Below, in pieces: positions 1 to 8,278 of a stretch of DNA of 64,000 nucleotides. Position numbers and translations under genes: made by a program. Origin of the DNA: Roseobacter sp. SK209-2-6 (GTDB lineage Bacteria > Pseudomonadota > Alphaproteobacteria > Rhodobacterales > Rhodobacteraceae); NCBI RefSeq assembly GCF_000169455.1, contig NZ_AAYC01000012.1:1-64000 (forward strand), written 5' to 3'. Under the pieces are notes generated by a model that was not told the DNA's origin, did no database searches, and worked only from the letters and a program-made list of their open reading frames with translations. Numbering within the stretch: the first letter of the stretch is position 1; each line of letters opens with the position of its first letter.

Positions 1-315
1 CGTGCGCAAGGGCAACAACCAATGCAGCAGCCGCAACAAGCTATGCCACAGCAGCAGCCAAGCAATGTCGCTCAGCAGGAGGCTGTAGAGCCTCAGGCTG
101 AACAGCGTCGCTTTGGGCTGAACTCGCTGATCCACCGTATGACCGGCAGCGCAGCAGAAGGGCAGCAACAGCCAAAGCCTCAGCAGCTGCGTCAACAGCC
201 TCCGGTTCAACAGCAAGCGGCCGTTCCACAGCAGCAACCTGCGGCACAGACCCAGGCGGATGCGGATCAGGATCGTATCGAAATTCCTGCATTCTTGCGT
301 CGTCAGGCCAATTGA
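1..315 (+). CDS. ftsZ: Cell division protein FtsZ, C-terminal end (5' truncated)
   Basis: This is the 3' end of ftsZ. The reading frame is open from base 1, so the start lies outside the window. The visible part is the glutamine- and proline-rich intrinsically disordered linker, followed by the conserved C-terminal peptide (DRIEIPAFLRRQAN at the very end). In FtsZ that peptide docks membrane tethers and regulators such as FtsA and ZapA-type partners at the division ring. The GTPase domain is not in the window. The next gene is lpxC, the usual alphaproteobacterial order, and a strong terminator follows directly. The identification rests on the terminal peptide plus gene context. Confidence 0.93.
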   Translation, partial: RAQGQQPMQQPQQAMPQQQPSNVAQQEAVEPQAEQRRFGLNSLIHRMTGSAAEGQQQPKPQQLRQQPPVQQQAAVPQQQPAAQTQADADQDRIEIPAFLRRQAN

Positions 316-332
316 GCCCTCACTAATTCCCT

Positions 333-367
333 AAAAGAGGCCGCCTTTGGGCGGCCTTTTTCTTTTT
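333..367 (+). terminator. Rho-independent terminator after ftsZ
   Basis: An 8-bp perfect GC-rich stem (AGGCCGCC at 338-345, GGCGGCCT at 350-357) with a four-base loop is followed by TTTTCTTTTT. It sits 18 bases after the ftsZ stop codon and separates the division cluster from lpxC. Confidence 0.9.
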
Positions 368-526
368 AAATTCATACGATTGTGCCTTTCTGAGCAGCCT
401 TTTGCCTATATGTTTCCGGGATGTTTCATTCCGTTACAAAGATTGAGTTGAGGCCTGTGAGCGAAAACATTACGAGTTTCTCCCAACACGGCGCATGACG
501 CCGGACATGGACTACAGGAGCACAAG

Positions 527-1462
527 GTGCAGAATACGCTCAAAGCATCGGTGGCATTTGAAGGGCGCGGCCTTCATTCTGGGAAATCCGCGAAAATGGT
601 TCTGAAACCTGCTGATGCGGGACATGGGATCACTTTCAAACGCACTGATATTTCTTTGGGTAACACGATTGTACCTGCTCTATGGGATCGTGTTGAGCGC
701 ACAGCACTTTGCACCCGCCTGGTCAATGAGGCGGGTGTTTCTGTTTCTACTGTTGAACATATTATGGCAGCCTTGGCTGGCTGCGGTGTTCATAATGCAC
801 TGGTCGAAATCGATGGGCCGGAAGTCCCTATTCTGGATGGCTCTTCCGCACCTTTTGTGCGTGGTATCATGGCGCGCGGCGTGCAGCGCCTGTCCAGCCC
901 GGTCGAAGCCTGGGAGGTTCTCCGCCCGGTTACCGTGACAAAAGATGGTGCCAGTGCCACCTTGCTTCCCTGTGATCGTTTGATGATCGAATTCCATATC
1001 GATTTTGCCGAGAAGGGGATCGGACGCCAGAGCCGGGTTCTGGATCTGCGCAATGGTGCATTTGTGCGGGAGCTTTGTGATAGCCGCACCTTCTGTCGTC
1101 GTATCGATGTAGAGAACATGCAAGCCAACGGACTGGCGCTGGGTGGTGTACCTGGGAAGAATGCGATCGTTTTTGATGGCGCTCGCATCGAAAGCGGTGA
1201 AGGGCTTCGCCACAGTGATGAACCCGTGCGTCATAAGATGCTGGATGCTCTGGGCGATCTGGCGCTGGCTGGTGGGCCGCTGCTGGGCCGCTATGTCGGT
1301 GATCGTGCCGGCCATTCCCTGACAAATACCCTGCTGCGTGAACTTTTTGCGACCCCTGGTGCTGTGCGCCGCGTGCGTTGCGATGCTGCAATGACCGCGC
1401 GACTGCCCGGTCAAGGCTTGGTCTGGGCAGAGGTGCCTGCAGAACATCGCCGCGTCGCCTAA
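527..1462 (+). CDS. lpxC: UDP-3-O-acyl-N-acetylglucosamine deacetylase LpxC
   Basis: LpxC is the zinc-dependent deacetylase that carries out the committed step of lipid A synthesis in the cytoplasm. The 311-residue length is typical. The first zinc-ligand motif TVEHIMAAL (His about 78), the second, HSDEPVRHKMLDALGDL (with its His and Asp ligands), and GHSLTN with the catalytic His are all present, so the enzyme looks intact. The start is a GTG at 527 preceded by AGGAG at 516-520, a good spacing. It lies between the ftsZ terminator and bamD with its own upstream region of about 160 bases, so it is probably transcribed from its own promoter. In related bacteria LpxC level is controlled by proteolysis. 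Confidence 0.96.
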   Translation: MQNTLKASVAFEGRGLHSGKSAKMVLKPADAGHGITFKRTDISLGNTIVPALWDRVERTALCTRLVNEAGVSVSTVEHIMAALAGCGVHNALVEIDGPEVPILDGSSAPFVRGIMARGVQRLSSPVEAWEVLRPVTVTKDGASATLLPCDRLMIEFHIDFAEKGIGRQSRVLDLRNGAFVRELCDSRTFCRRIDVENMQANGLALGGVPGKNAIVFDGARIESGEGLRHSDEPVRHKMLDALGDLALAGGPLLGRYVGDRAGHSLTNTLLRELFATPGAVRRVRCDAAMTARLPGQGLVWAEVPAEHRRVA

Positions 1463-1737
1463 AGCTTCCTTAGTTCCTTTGTAAAAACTCACCCGCAACG
1501 GAGGAGCACTGCGAGAGCTTTGTGCTGCTTTAGCAAGGCAATGCGGGCGATGTTGTGATCGGCTAAGCCCTGCCGGTCAGCTGCCCTTAATTGGGGTTGA
1601 CTTGACCCTGCTTCACAATGTCTGCCAAGTGCACAGAAACGGGGATAAGACGTTTTGCATGTCAAACGAATGTGCTAAACCGGGCTGAACCCGGGGGGGC
1701 GACACCCGAAAGTCAAAGACGGTGAGGTTAGGCGAAA

Positions 1738-2589
1738 ATGATCGGCATCAAGGCAGGGGCCAAATTTGTTGGCGCGGCTATTCTGGTGGCAGCGCTGTCC
1801 GGATGCGGTGGAGATGGCGGAGCCGGCAAGGAACGCTCTATTCCGCTAGAAACATATACGCCCGAACAGATCTTCGAGCGTGGAGAGTTTGAGCTGGCGC
1901 GTTCGCGTACCAAGGACGCGGCCTATTACTTCTCTGAGATTGAACGCCTTTACCCCTATTCTGAATATGCAAAGCAAGCCCTGATCATGCAGGCCTTTGC
2001 TTATCATCAGTCCAAGGACTACGAGAACAGCCGTGGCGCCGCTCAACGGTTTATCGATTTCTATCCGACGGATGAAGACGCCGCCTATGCGCAGTATCTG
2101 CTTGCGCTGAGCTATTATGATCAGATCGATGAGGTCGGTCGCGATCAGGGACTGACCTTTCAGGCACTACAATCGCTGCTGACTGTGATTGAGGTCTATC
2201 CAGACAGTGAATATGCCAATGCGGCGATTCTCAAATTTGATCTGGCCTTTGATCACCTTGCGGGCAAGGAAATGGAAATCGGTCGCTATTACCTGCGCCG
2301 GGGGCATTTCACTTCCGCGATCAACCGTTTCCGCGTCGTGGTGGAGGAGTATCAGACCACCACCCATACACCAGAAGCGCTGCATCGCTTGGTCGAAGCC
2401 TATCTTTCCCTTGGTCTAACGGATGAAGCGCAAACAGCTGGCGCTATCCTTGGTCACAACTACCAGTCAAGCGAATGGTACGAGGACAGCTATCGTCTGC
2501 TGACCTCGAAAGGGTTGAAGCTGAGAGACCGGGGCAACAACTGGCTCAGCCAGATCTACCGCCAGTCGATCAAAGGGCGCTGGCTGTAA
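1738..2589 (+). CDS. bamD: Outer membrane protein assembly factor BamD (ComL/YfiO)
   Basis: BamD is the essential TPR lipoprotein of the BAM complex that inserts beta-barrel proteins into the outer membrane. The 283-residue product starts with a basic and hydrophobic signal ending in a lipobox (LSGC, Cys about 23), so it should be lipidated and sorted to the outer membrane. The rest is helical repeat sequence typical of the family, with several aromatic-rich TPR-like motifs such as DAAYAQYLLALSYYDQI. Start ATG at 1738. It is followed 33 bases later by recN, an order conserved in Rhodobacterales. Confidence 0.94.
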   Translation: MIGIKAGAKFVGAAILVAALSGCGGDGGAGKERSIPLETYTPEQIFERGEFELARSRTKDAAYYFSEIERLYPYSEYAKQALIMQAFAYHQSKDYENSRGAAQRFIDFYPTDEDAAYAQYLLALSYYDQIDEVGRDQGLTFQALQSLLTVIEVYPDSEYANAAILKFDLAFDHLAGKEMEIGRYYLRRGHFTSAINRFRVVVEEYQTTTHTPEALHRLVEAYLSLGLTDEAQTAGAILGHNYQSSEWYEDSYRLLTSKGLKLRDRGNNWLSQIYRQSIKGRWL

Positions 2590-2622
2590 CCCTCTTGGTA
2601 CCAGGGGCTCTGGAACGGAACT

Positions 2623-4272
2623 ATGCTGCGCGCACTTGATATTCGAGATCTGCTGATCATTGATCATCTGGAGCTGAACTTTCAGCCTGGGTTGAATGTC
2701 CTGACCGGTGAGACCGGGGCCGGGAAATCCATTCTCTTGGATTCGCTTGGTTTTGTTCTGGGCTGGCGTGGCCGGGCAGAACTGGTGCGCCAAGGGGCTG
2801 CCCAGGGGGAAGTCATTGCAGAGTTCAGCCTTGCCTCCGATCATCCTGCGCATGCTGTCCTGGAAGAGGCAGGATTGCCTGGCGGGGAGGAACTGATCCT
2901 GCGCCGGGTCAATACGGCAGAGGGTCGTAAAACCGCATGGGTGAACGACCGGCGCTGCTCTGGTGAAGTTCTGCGGAGACTGTCGGAAACACTGGTCGAG
3001 CTACATGGCCAGCATGATGATCGTGGATTGCTAAATCCGCGTGGACACCGGACATTGCTAGATAGTTTTGCCAACCTTTCGGAGCTGTTGAGCGCAACAC
3101 GCAGCGCCTGGTCAAATATGAGCCTTGCCCGAAAAGCGGTTGAGGCAACGCGCAATGCACTGGAATCTGTTCGGTCTGAGGAGGAGTTCCTGCGTCATTC
3201 GGTTTCAGAACTTGATCGTCTGAACCCGGAAACGGGTGAAGATGAGGCGCTGGATCAACGCCGCCGCCAGATGCAGTCTGCTGAACGGATCCGTGGTGAT
3301 ATTCTACGAGCACATACCCTGTTGAGCGAAGGCGCGGAAACCGCACTGGGTGAGGCGCAGCGTTGGCTTGAAGGTGTTGCAAATGGCGCTGAGGAGGCTG
3401 GCTTGAACGAGCCCCTCTCGGCTCTGGGACGCGCGATGATCGAACTGGGCGATGCGCAGGATGGGGTTTCCAGAATCCTCGATGGTTTGGATTTTGACCC
3501 GGGTGAGCTGGAAGAGTGCGAGGCGCGCCTTTTCGAGATCCGGGCCTTGGCACGCAAATACGGTGTCCTGCCAGACGATCTGGCTACCCATGCGGATAGC
3601 CTACGCGAAAAGCTTGCGACGCTCGACGCAGGTGAGGGCAATTTGCTAGAGCAGGAAACTGCATTGAAGGCCGCAGAAACAACCTATCAGAAGGCGGCTG
3701 AACAATTGAGTGCCGCGCGCAAGGAGCAGGCGGCCCTTCTGGATCAGGCCGTTATGGCTGAGTTGGCACCTTTGAAAATGGAACGCGCAGTCTTTGAAAC
3801 CCGGTTTGGACCGACAGCTGCGGGCCCTGAAGGGCATGACGAGGTGGCATTCACCGTAGCAACCAACCCAGGCGCGCCTTCAGGACCTCTGAACAAGATC
3901 GCCTCTGGCGGTGAACTTAGCCGCTTTTTGCTCGCTTTGAAGGTTTGTCTGCGTGGCAGCGATCAATCCAAGACACTGATCTTTGACGAAATCGACCGCG
4001 GTGTCGGCGGTGCAACAGCGGACGCGGTTGGACGACGGCTGAAAACCCTCGCAGGGAGCGGTCAGGTTTTGGTCGTGACACATTCGCCCCAGGTTGCGGC
4101 CCAAGGCGGTCACCATTGGCGTGTCCAAAAGCGGGTTAGCGAAGGTTTGACGCTCTCGGAAGTGGTGCCCTTGGATCAAAGCGAACGCGTAGACGAGATT
4201 GCGCGCATGGTCGCTGGAGACACGATCACACAAGAAGCTCGCGCTGCGGCGAAAGCGCTCTTGCTGGCTTAG
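2623..4272 (+). CDS. recN: DNA repair protein RecN
   Basis: RecN is an SMC-like ATPase that acts in double-strand break repair. The 549-residue protein has an N-terminal Walker A motif (GETGAGKS, residues 29-36) and two charged coiled-coil stretches in the middle. The C-terminal ABC-type half carries the signature SGGELSR near residue 430 and Walker B LIFDEIDRGVGG near 452-463. All family motifs are present. The gene follows bamD closely and is probably co-transcribed with it. The coiled-coil region is shorter than in large SMC proteins, as expected for RecN. Confidence 0.96.
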   Translation: MLRALDIRDLLIIDHLELNFQPGLNVLTGETGAGKSILLDSLGFVLGWRGRAELVRQGAAQGEVIAEFSLASDHPAHAVLEEAGLPGGEELILRRVNTAEGRKTAWVNDRRCSGEVLRRLSETLVELHGQHDDRGLLNPRGHRTLLDSFANLSELLSATRSAWSNMSLARKAVEATRNALESVRSEEEFLRHSVSELDRLNPETGEDEALDQRRRQMQSAERIRGDILRAHTLLSEGAETALGEAQRWLEGVANGAEEAGLNEPLSALGRAMIELGDAQDGVSRILDGLDFDPGELEECEARLFEIRALARKYGVLPDDLATHADSLREKLATLDAGEGNLLEQETALKAAETTYQKAAEQLSAARKEQAALLDQAVMAELAPLKMERAVFETRFGPTAAGPEGHDEVAFTVATNPGAPSGPLNKIASGGELSRFLLALKVCLRGSDQSKTLIFDEIDRGVGGATADAVGRRLKTLAGSGQVLVVTHSPQVAAQGGHHWRVQKRVSEGLTLSEVVPLDQSERVDEIARMVAGDTITQEARAAAKALLLA

Positions 4273-4386
4273 GTTGGAAAGTTCTACCTTTTCTGCACCT
4301 TTCGCCCAGTTTTAGGGAGGTAATTTACCTTCTGTTCTAATTTCTCTGGCTGATTGACGAGAGACTTGAAAACCAAAGAGAAAACT

Positions 4387-6069
4387 ATGCTGCATTCCAT
4401 GCGCACGCTTCTTTCAGCCCGGTTGGCTCAGATGAGCTCTGCCGGACGGGATACTGGTCGGATTTTGATGCACCGTGCGCCAGGGCAACTGAGCTATTGG
4501 CTGCTCGCGCTTGTGATCGGTGTCGCAGCGGGATTTGCAGCACTTTTCTTCCGTAAAGGCATCTCTGCGTTGCAGGCCTGGGTTTACGGGGCAGAGGACG
4601 CAAATTACCTGCATAGTTTTGCCGAGACGCTGCCCTGGTACATGTTGATCTTGATCGCCACTTTGGGTGGACTCATCGTGGGTTTGATCCTGGATCGTTT
4701 CACTCCTGATGCGCGGGTGCGTTCGGTCGCGGATGTGATCGAAGGGGCAGCTCTCAAGGAGGGGCGTGTTGAGATCAAAGCCGGGATAGCCTCGGCTTTG
4801 GCGTCTTTTATCACTCTTTCGACAGGTGGATCCTCAGGCCGTGAGGGGCCTGTGGTGCATTTGGCTAGTGTCATCTCAAGCTGGGTAAGTGATCGCATAA
4901 AAGCTGATGGTATTACCGGTCGCGATCTGTTGGGGTGTGCGGTGGCCGCTGCGGTTTCGGCGAGTTTCAACGCTCCGATTGCTGGGGCGCTCTTTGCGAT
5001 GGAGGTTGTTCTTCGCCATTTTGCCGTTCACGCCTTTGCGCCAATTGTTATTGCCGCTGTCGCAGGAACTGTAATCAACCGGCTGGAATATGGTGACGTC
5101 ACCGAGTTTGCGTTGAACACGCCCGGTGCCTTGCAGTTTTATGTCGAGCTACCAGCCTTCCTTATGCTTGGCTTGATTTGTGGTCTGGTCGCAGTTGCGA
5201 TGATGCGCAGTATTTTCCTTGCAGAGCAGGTCAGCGAAACCGTTCAAAATAAATTCTCCATGCCACGTTGGCTACGTCCCACCGTCTCAGGCGCGATTTT
5301 GGGCGTTATTGCGATTTGGTATCCGCATATCATCGGTGTAGGTTATGAGACCACGGAACTGGCCCTGACAGGTGGGCTGGTACTTTCGCAGGCTGTGCTG
5401 TTCGTTGCGGTGAAAACAGCAGCAGTGGCGATCACCGTTGGGGGCCGCATGGGTGGGGGGGTCTTTTCGCCTTCCCTGATGATCGGCGCCATGACTGGCT
5501 TGGCCTTTGGTTTGGTTGCGACCTCCATTTTGCCTGATGTCTCTGGAACGCATACACTTTATGCCTTTGCTGGCATGGGGGCAGTGGCTGCTGCTGTGTT
5601 GGGGGCGCCCATTTCGACGACCTTGATTGTTTTCGAGCTCACCGGAGATTGGCAGATTGGTTTGGCGGTCATGGTTTCCGTCTCAATTTCTACGGCTCTG
5701 GCCTCCCGCCTGGTTGATCGCTCCTTCTTCCTTACACAGCTTGAGAGACGGAACATTCGCTGCGCGGCCGGGCCACAGGCCTATCTCTTGGCTCTGTTGA
5801 AGGCCGACGCAATCATTCGCCATATTGGAAACGCACGCTGTGCTTCCATTGAGGAATGTGAGGCTAAACGTGCCGAAGGATTGTTTGTGCGCAGCGGCGC
5901 CTCACTGGAGGCATTGCTTCCAGTGTTCGACCGTGCGGATACTCCCTTTCTGTCGGTTGTGGCCCAAGAAGAGGATGAAGAACGTGTGATCGGAGCGATC
6001 TACCATGTGGATGTTCTGAAGGCCTATAACCGCGCTCTGGTGGCGGTTGCCGCCGAAGAACACAGCTAG
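4387..6069 (+). CDS. ClC-family chloride channel or H+/Cl- antiporter
   Basis: This is a polytopic inner membrane protein of the voltage-gated chloride channel family. The anion-pathway motifs are visible: GGSSGREGP, with the gating glutamate at about residue 153; GGGVFSPSLMIGA, matching the GxFxP motif; and GAPISTTLIVFELTG. The glutamate suggests that gating is retained. The roughly 110-residue cytoplasmic tail may hold a degenerate CBS-like domain (inference). I chose ATG 4387, which gives 560 residues; a TTG at 4354 would add 11 residues but lacks a better ribosome site. The stop codon shares the CTAG tetranucleotide 6066-6069 with the stop of the convergent LysR gene. Confidence 0.9.
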   Translation: MLHSMRTLLSARLAQMSSAGRDTGRILMHRAPGQLSYWLLALVIGVAAGFAALFFRKGISALQAWVYGAEDANYLHSFAETLPWYMLILIATLGGLIVGLILDRFTPDARVRSVADVIEGAALKEGRVEIKAGIASALASFITLSTGGSSGREGPVVHLASVISSWVSDRIKADGITGRDLLGCAVAAAVSASFNAPIAGALFAMEVVLRHFAVHAFAPIVIAAVAGTVINRLEYGDVTEFALNTPGALQFYVELPAFLMLGLICGLVAVAMMRSIFLAEQVSETVQNKFSMPRWLRPTVSGAILGVIAIWYPHIIGVGYETTELALTGGLVLSQAVLFVAVKTAAVAITVGGRMGGGVFSPSLMIGAMTGLAFGLVATSILPDVSGTHTLYAFAGMGAVAAAVLGAPISTTLIVFELTGDWQIGLAVMVSVSISTALASRLVDRSFFLTQLERRNIRCAAGPQAYLLALLKADAIIRHIGNARCASIEECEAKRAEGLFVRSGASLEALLPVFDRADTPFLSVVAQEEDEERVIGAIYHVDVLKAYNRALVAVAAEEHS

Positions 6070-7040
6070 ACTGCACTATCCGTCACAGGCTTCCGTATCG
6101 CCTTCGGCGTCTCTGGTAGGGGCTCCGGATCAGCTATGGATTGCTGAAGGGCTGATGCGGCCTCCCTTCGGAGCCAGATATGCCTGGGGGAATTCTGGTT
6201 TCGGCGATGCCAGACCAGATCAAAATCGATAGGCGGAAGACTTATCGGGAATTTGCATTGGCTGAACTCGGAAAAGGCCGTGTTTGCTAGCAATCCAGGG
6301 AGCGTGGTGATTAGATTAGTTCCCTTCAGCACCTGGGCAAGAAACCAGACATTTGGCACTGAGATAGCAATGTTGCGCGAAAGTCCCAATGATTCCAGGG
6401 CGGTTTCAACAACACTCTTGATCGACCCGCCAAAATCCAATGTGGCATGTGGTGCGGTGCAGTAATCCTCAATGCTCTCAATTGGGCCCCGCTCAGCGGG
6501 GTCGTAGAAAATGACAGAATGGGTTGCGAACAAGGGGCGACATTGAAGCAACTCGGGGTATCTTATGGGGCGCGCGGCAATAGCCAGGTCTGCAGCCCCT
6601 CGATGTAACACGCTCTCTAGGTTGTCCCTGGAGCCCAGTTCGCGAAAAATTAGCTGACGACCAGGGACCTTGGACCAGAGTTGCGTGCGAAGCCTATCAA
6701 GTTGCGGTGCAACCGTGCTGCCATTTGAGGCGATCCTGACCGGGGTAGTGTCAACCAGTGGATCATATCCATCATTGTCAGCCAGACTTTCGAGATCTGT
6801 CAGAAGGTGCCTGATTTTCGGTGCCAGGAATTCCGCTCTTTCGCTAGGAACAATCCCTCGTCCAGCTTGTAGAAAAAGCGGATCACCCAGAATACTACGC
6901 AGTCGTTCGATATTGTGGCTGATAGTAGATTGGCTACTTTCTAGCTGTTCAGCGGCCTTACTCACTGACATTTCATCAAACACAGTAATGAACACCTTTA
7001 AAAGGCGACCACTGATTTGCGATGTATCGACATCACGCAT
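6066..7040 (-). CDS. LysR-family transcriptional regulator
   Basis: A 324-residue LysR-type regulator. The N-terminal winged helix-turn-helix (about residues 10-70) contains SVSKAAEQLESSQSTISHNI and the ILGDPLFLQAGRGIVPSE segment typical of the family. The remainder matches a LysR substrate-binding domain, for example PVRIASNGSTVAPQLDRLR. The target is unknown. It is convergent with the chloride channel gene (4-base overlap) and divergent from a small gene starting at 7134. LysR proteins commonly regulate a divergent neighbour, and a dyad at 7099-7114 lies between the two genes. The recognition site upstream is a candidate only. Confidence 0.9.
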   Translation of the reverse strand: MRDVDTSQISGRLLKVFITVFDEMSVSKAAEQLESSQSTISHNIERLRSILGDPLFLQAGRGIVPSERAEFLAPKIRHLLTDLESLADNDGYDPLVDTTPVRIASNGSTVAPQLDRLRTQLWSKVPGRQLIFRELGSRDNLESVLHRGAADLAIAARPIRYPELLQCRPLFATHSVIFYDPAERGPIESIEDYCTAPHATLDFGGSIKSVVETALESLGLSRNIAISVPNVWFLAQVLKGTNLITTLPGLLANTAFSEFSQCKFPISLPPIDFDLVWHRRNQNSPRHIWLRREAASALQQSIADPEPLPETPKAIRKPVTDSAV

Positions 7041-7098
7041 AGGTTAATTTTTTCTTTCTATTGATTCCTGGTCACAAGATGGTGAAAGATACACTTAC

Positions 7099-7114
7099 AG
7101 TAACCATAGTTACT
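7099..7114. promoter_or_regulatory. Dyad AGTAAC-N4-GTTACT between LysR gene and small divergent gene
   Basis: A perfect 6+6 inverted repeat with a CATA spacer lies 58 bases upstream of the LysR start and 20 bases upstream of the small gene's ATG. Its position and symmetry suit autoregulation and regulation of the divergent gene. Binding by the LysR protein is an inference. Confidence 0.45.
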
Positions 7115-7133
7115 AAAGTGCGGAAGGATGAAT

Positions 7134-7322
7134 ATGCGTACTTTTGAATTCGGCCCATCAGAGGCTGAGGTAAATGAAAAGTTGAGTGAGCAGGACAATG
7201 AGAAAGCGGCCTTGGAAGCCTTGATCGATTACGCTATCGAATGCGCAATGGATGGTAAGCTTTTTGCCGCTGACGAACGTTTGGAAAACGCACGCCAGCA
7301 TCTTTGCAAGGCAGTGTTGTAA
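7134..7322 (+). CDS. Small conserved-looking protein of unknown function (62 aa)
   Basis: A short acidic helical protein beginning MRTFEFGPSEAEVNEKL. I do not recognise a family. ATG 7134 is preferred over ATG 7128, because the GGAAGG at 7122-7127 abuts the first but lies six bases from the second. The protein is rich in Glu, Ala and Asp with no membrane segment and looks like a small soluble helical bundle. The stop codon lies inside a 10-bp hairpin stem (7318-7342). It is divergent from the LysR gene and could be its target. It is called coding because of the good ribosome site and protein-like composition. Confidence 0.6.
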   Translation: MRTFEFGPSEAEVNEKLSEQDNEKAALEALIDYAIECAMDGKLFAADERLENARQHLCKAVL

Positions 7323-7342
7323 GAAGAAAACCTCTTCTTACA
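7318..7342 (+). terminator. Hairpin overlapping stop codon of small gene, possible terminator
   Basis: A 10-bp perfect stem TGTAAGAAGA / TCTTCTTACA surrounds a five-base loop. It contains the TAA stop codon at 7320-7322. There is no adjacent U-run (GTTTTG follows a few bases later), so it may be an inefficient terminator or a 3'-end stabiliser. Confidence 0.4.
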
Positions 7343-7876
7343 CAGTAGTTTTGAACCATCGCTTGGGTCCATGGATCTGAGGGGTTTCCTTGTAATCTCT
7401 TTTGTTTTCCCCTGGAATTTTGTTTTTGTGACAACTGGATGTGCACGCCATTTCCGGTTTTGCAGTGCGTGGCCCCGGTGTCGGGCTTATGTGATCGCAG
7501 GTTCTGAAAGACCTGATCACAGACCAAATCCGAACCCGCTTCCGCTAACTGGGCCTTCTGCAAGACTGGTCAAGTCATCTTGCTGTGCAGCGGCGCTTTG
7601 ATCTCTACTCCGCGTTCATTTTAATACCTTGCTAATGAAAGCGTGCTGATCGGCTCGCGATCTTTATGGCACAGCTATCGCGGTGAAATGTTGAAACGAG
7701 CCCATGGTAGCGATGAAAACAATGGTGTTTTGATCAAAAAAAACGGCAGCAGAAGCTGCCGCTAATAGAGATTGCGCCGCGAAAAGAGTTTCGTGAAACT
7801 ATCAGAAAAAAGAAAATTCTTTTCTATCTCAGGTATATTTCTGTCGATTTTGCTATCGGGGCGTGTATATCCCCTA
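7343..7876. other. Gene-poor stretch of about 530 bases
   Basis: I see no convincing coding sequence here. The ORF at 7371-7601 has an unnatural composition and no ribosome site. The only clear element is a minus-strand terminator at 7736-7761. The stretch is AT-richer than its surroundings. No tRNA-like cloverleaf was noticed. Confidence 0.5.
7736..7761 (-). terminator. Rho-independent terminator for the DUF427 gene
   Basis: Read on the minus strand, a 7-bp stem (CGGCAGC / GCTGCCG, plus-strand 7744-7750 and 7755-7761) is followed by eight U residues (A-run at 7736-7743 on the plus strand). It lies 116 bases beyond the stop of the DUF427 gene, the only minus-strand gene that could use it. 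Confidence 0.8.
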
Positions 7877-8218
7877 TCAAATTTGTTCCACTTTGACAGA
7901 GTCACTCAGAACGAATGCAAGGTATCCCTCAATCGCAGAAGCACCTTCTACAGGGTCTTCGTAGCTCCAGACCGCATCCTTGGTGACCGAGGATTTATTC
8001 ACGATGGAGTAATATGTGGCGGTGCCTTTTAACGGGCAATGGCTGGTTTTTTCGCTTGGGTCCAAGAAAGCCATAGCGATATCAGAACGGGGGAAGTAAA
8101 CGACAGGCTCATGTCCGCTTTCTTCCAGTTCAAGCGCATTGCTGCTTTCGCCTAGGACCGCACCACCAGAACGTACGCTCCAGGTGCCAGGTGCTTTGCG
8201 AATACGGATACTGCTCAT
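7877..8218 (-). CDS. DUF427 domain-containing protein
   Basis: A 113-residue soluble protein of the DUF427 family, small single-domain beta-rich proteins of unknown function. Family features visible include EPVVYFPRSDIAMAFL and KTSHCPLKGTATYY, the conserved Cys-Pro-x-Lys-Gly motif, and WSYEDPVEGASAIEGYLAF near the end. ATG 8218 is preceded on the minus strand by GGGGGAAG, a good ribosome site. It appears to be a single-gene unit with its own terminator at 7736-7761. No substrate or partner can be inferred from the neighbours. Confidence 0.9.
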   Translation of the reverse strand: MSSIRIRKAPGTWSVRSGGAVLGESSNALELEESGHEPVVYFPRSDIAMAFLDPSEKTSHCPLKGTATYYSIVNKSSVTKDAVWSYEDPVEGASAIEGYLAFVLSDSVKVEQI

Positions 8219-8278
8219 CTTCTTCCCCCTCGGTGATCATCGGCATTTCATATGCCTAGCTTATGTAACGATTTCCTA

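Noticed and set aside
680-1498. 272-codon minus-strand ORF opposite lpxC
   Set aside because: Antisense shadow with no family match.
1463-1737. Promoter search before bamD
   Set aside because: A TTGACT at 1597 has no convincing -10 box at proper spacing.
7371-7601. Possible gene in the gene-poor stretch
   Set aside because: No ribosome site and unusual composition; more likely non-coding.
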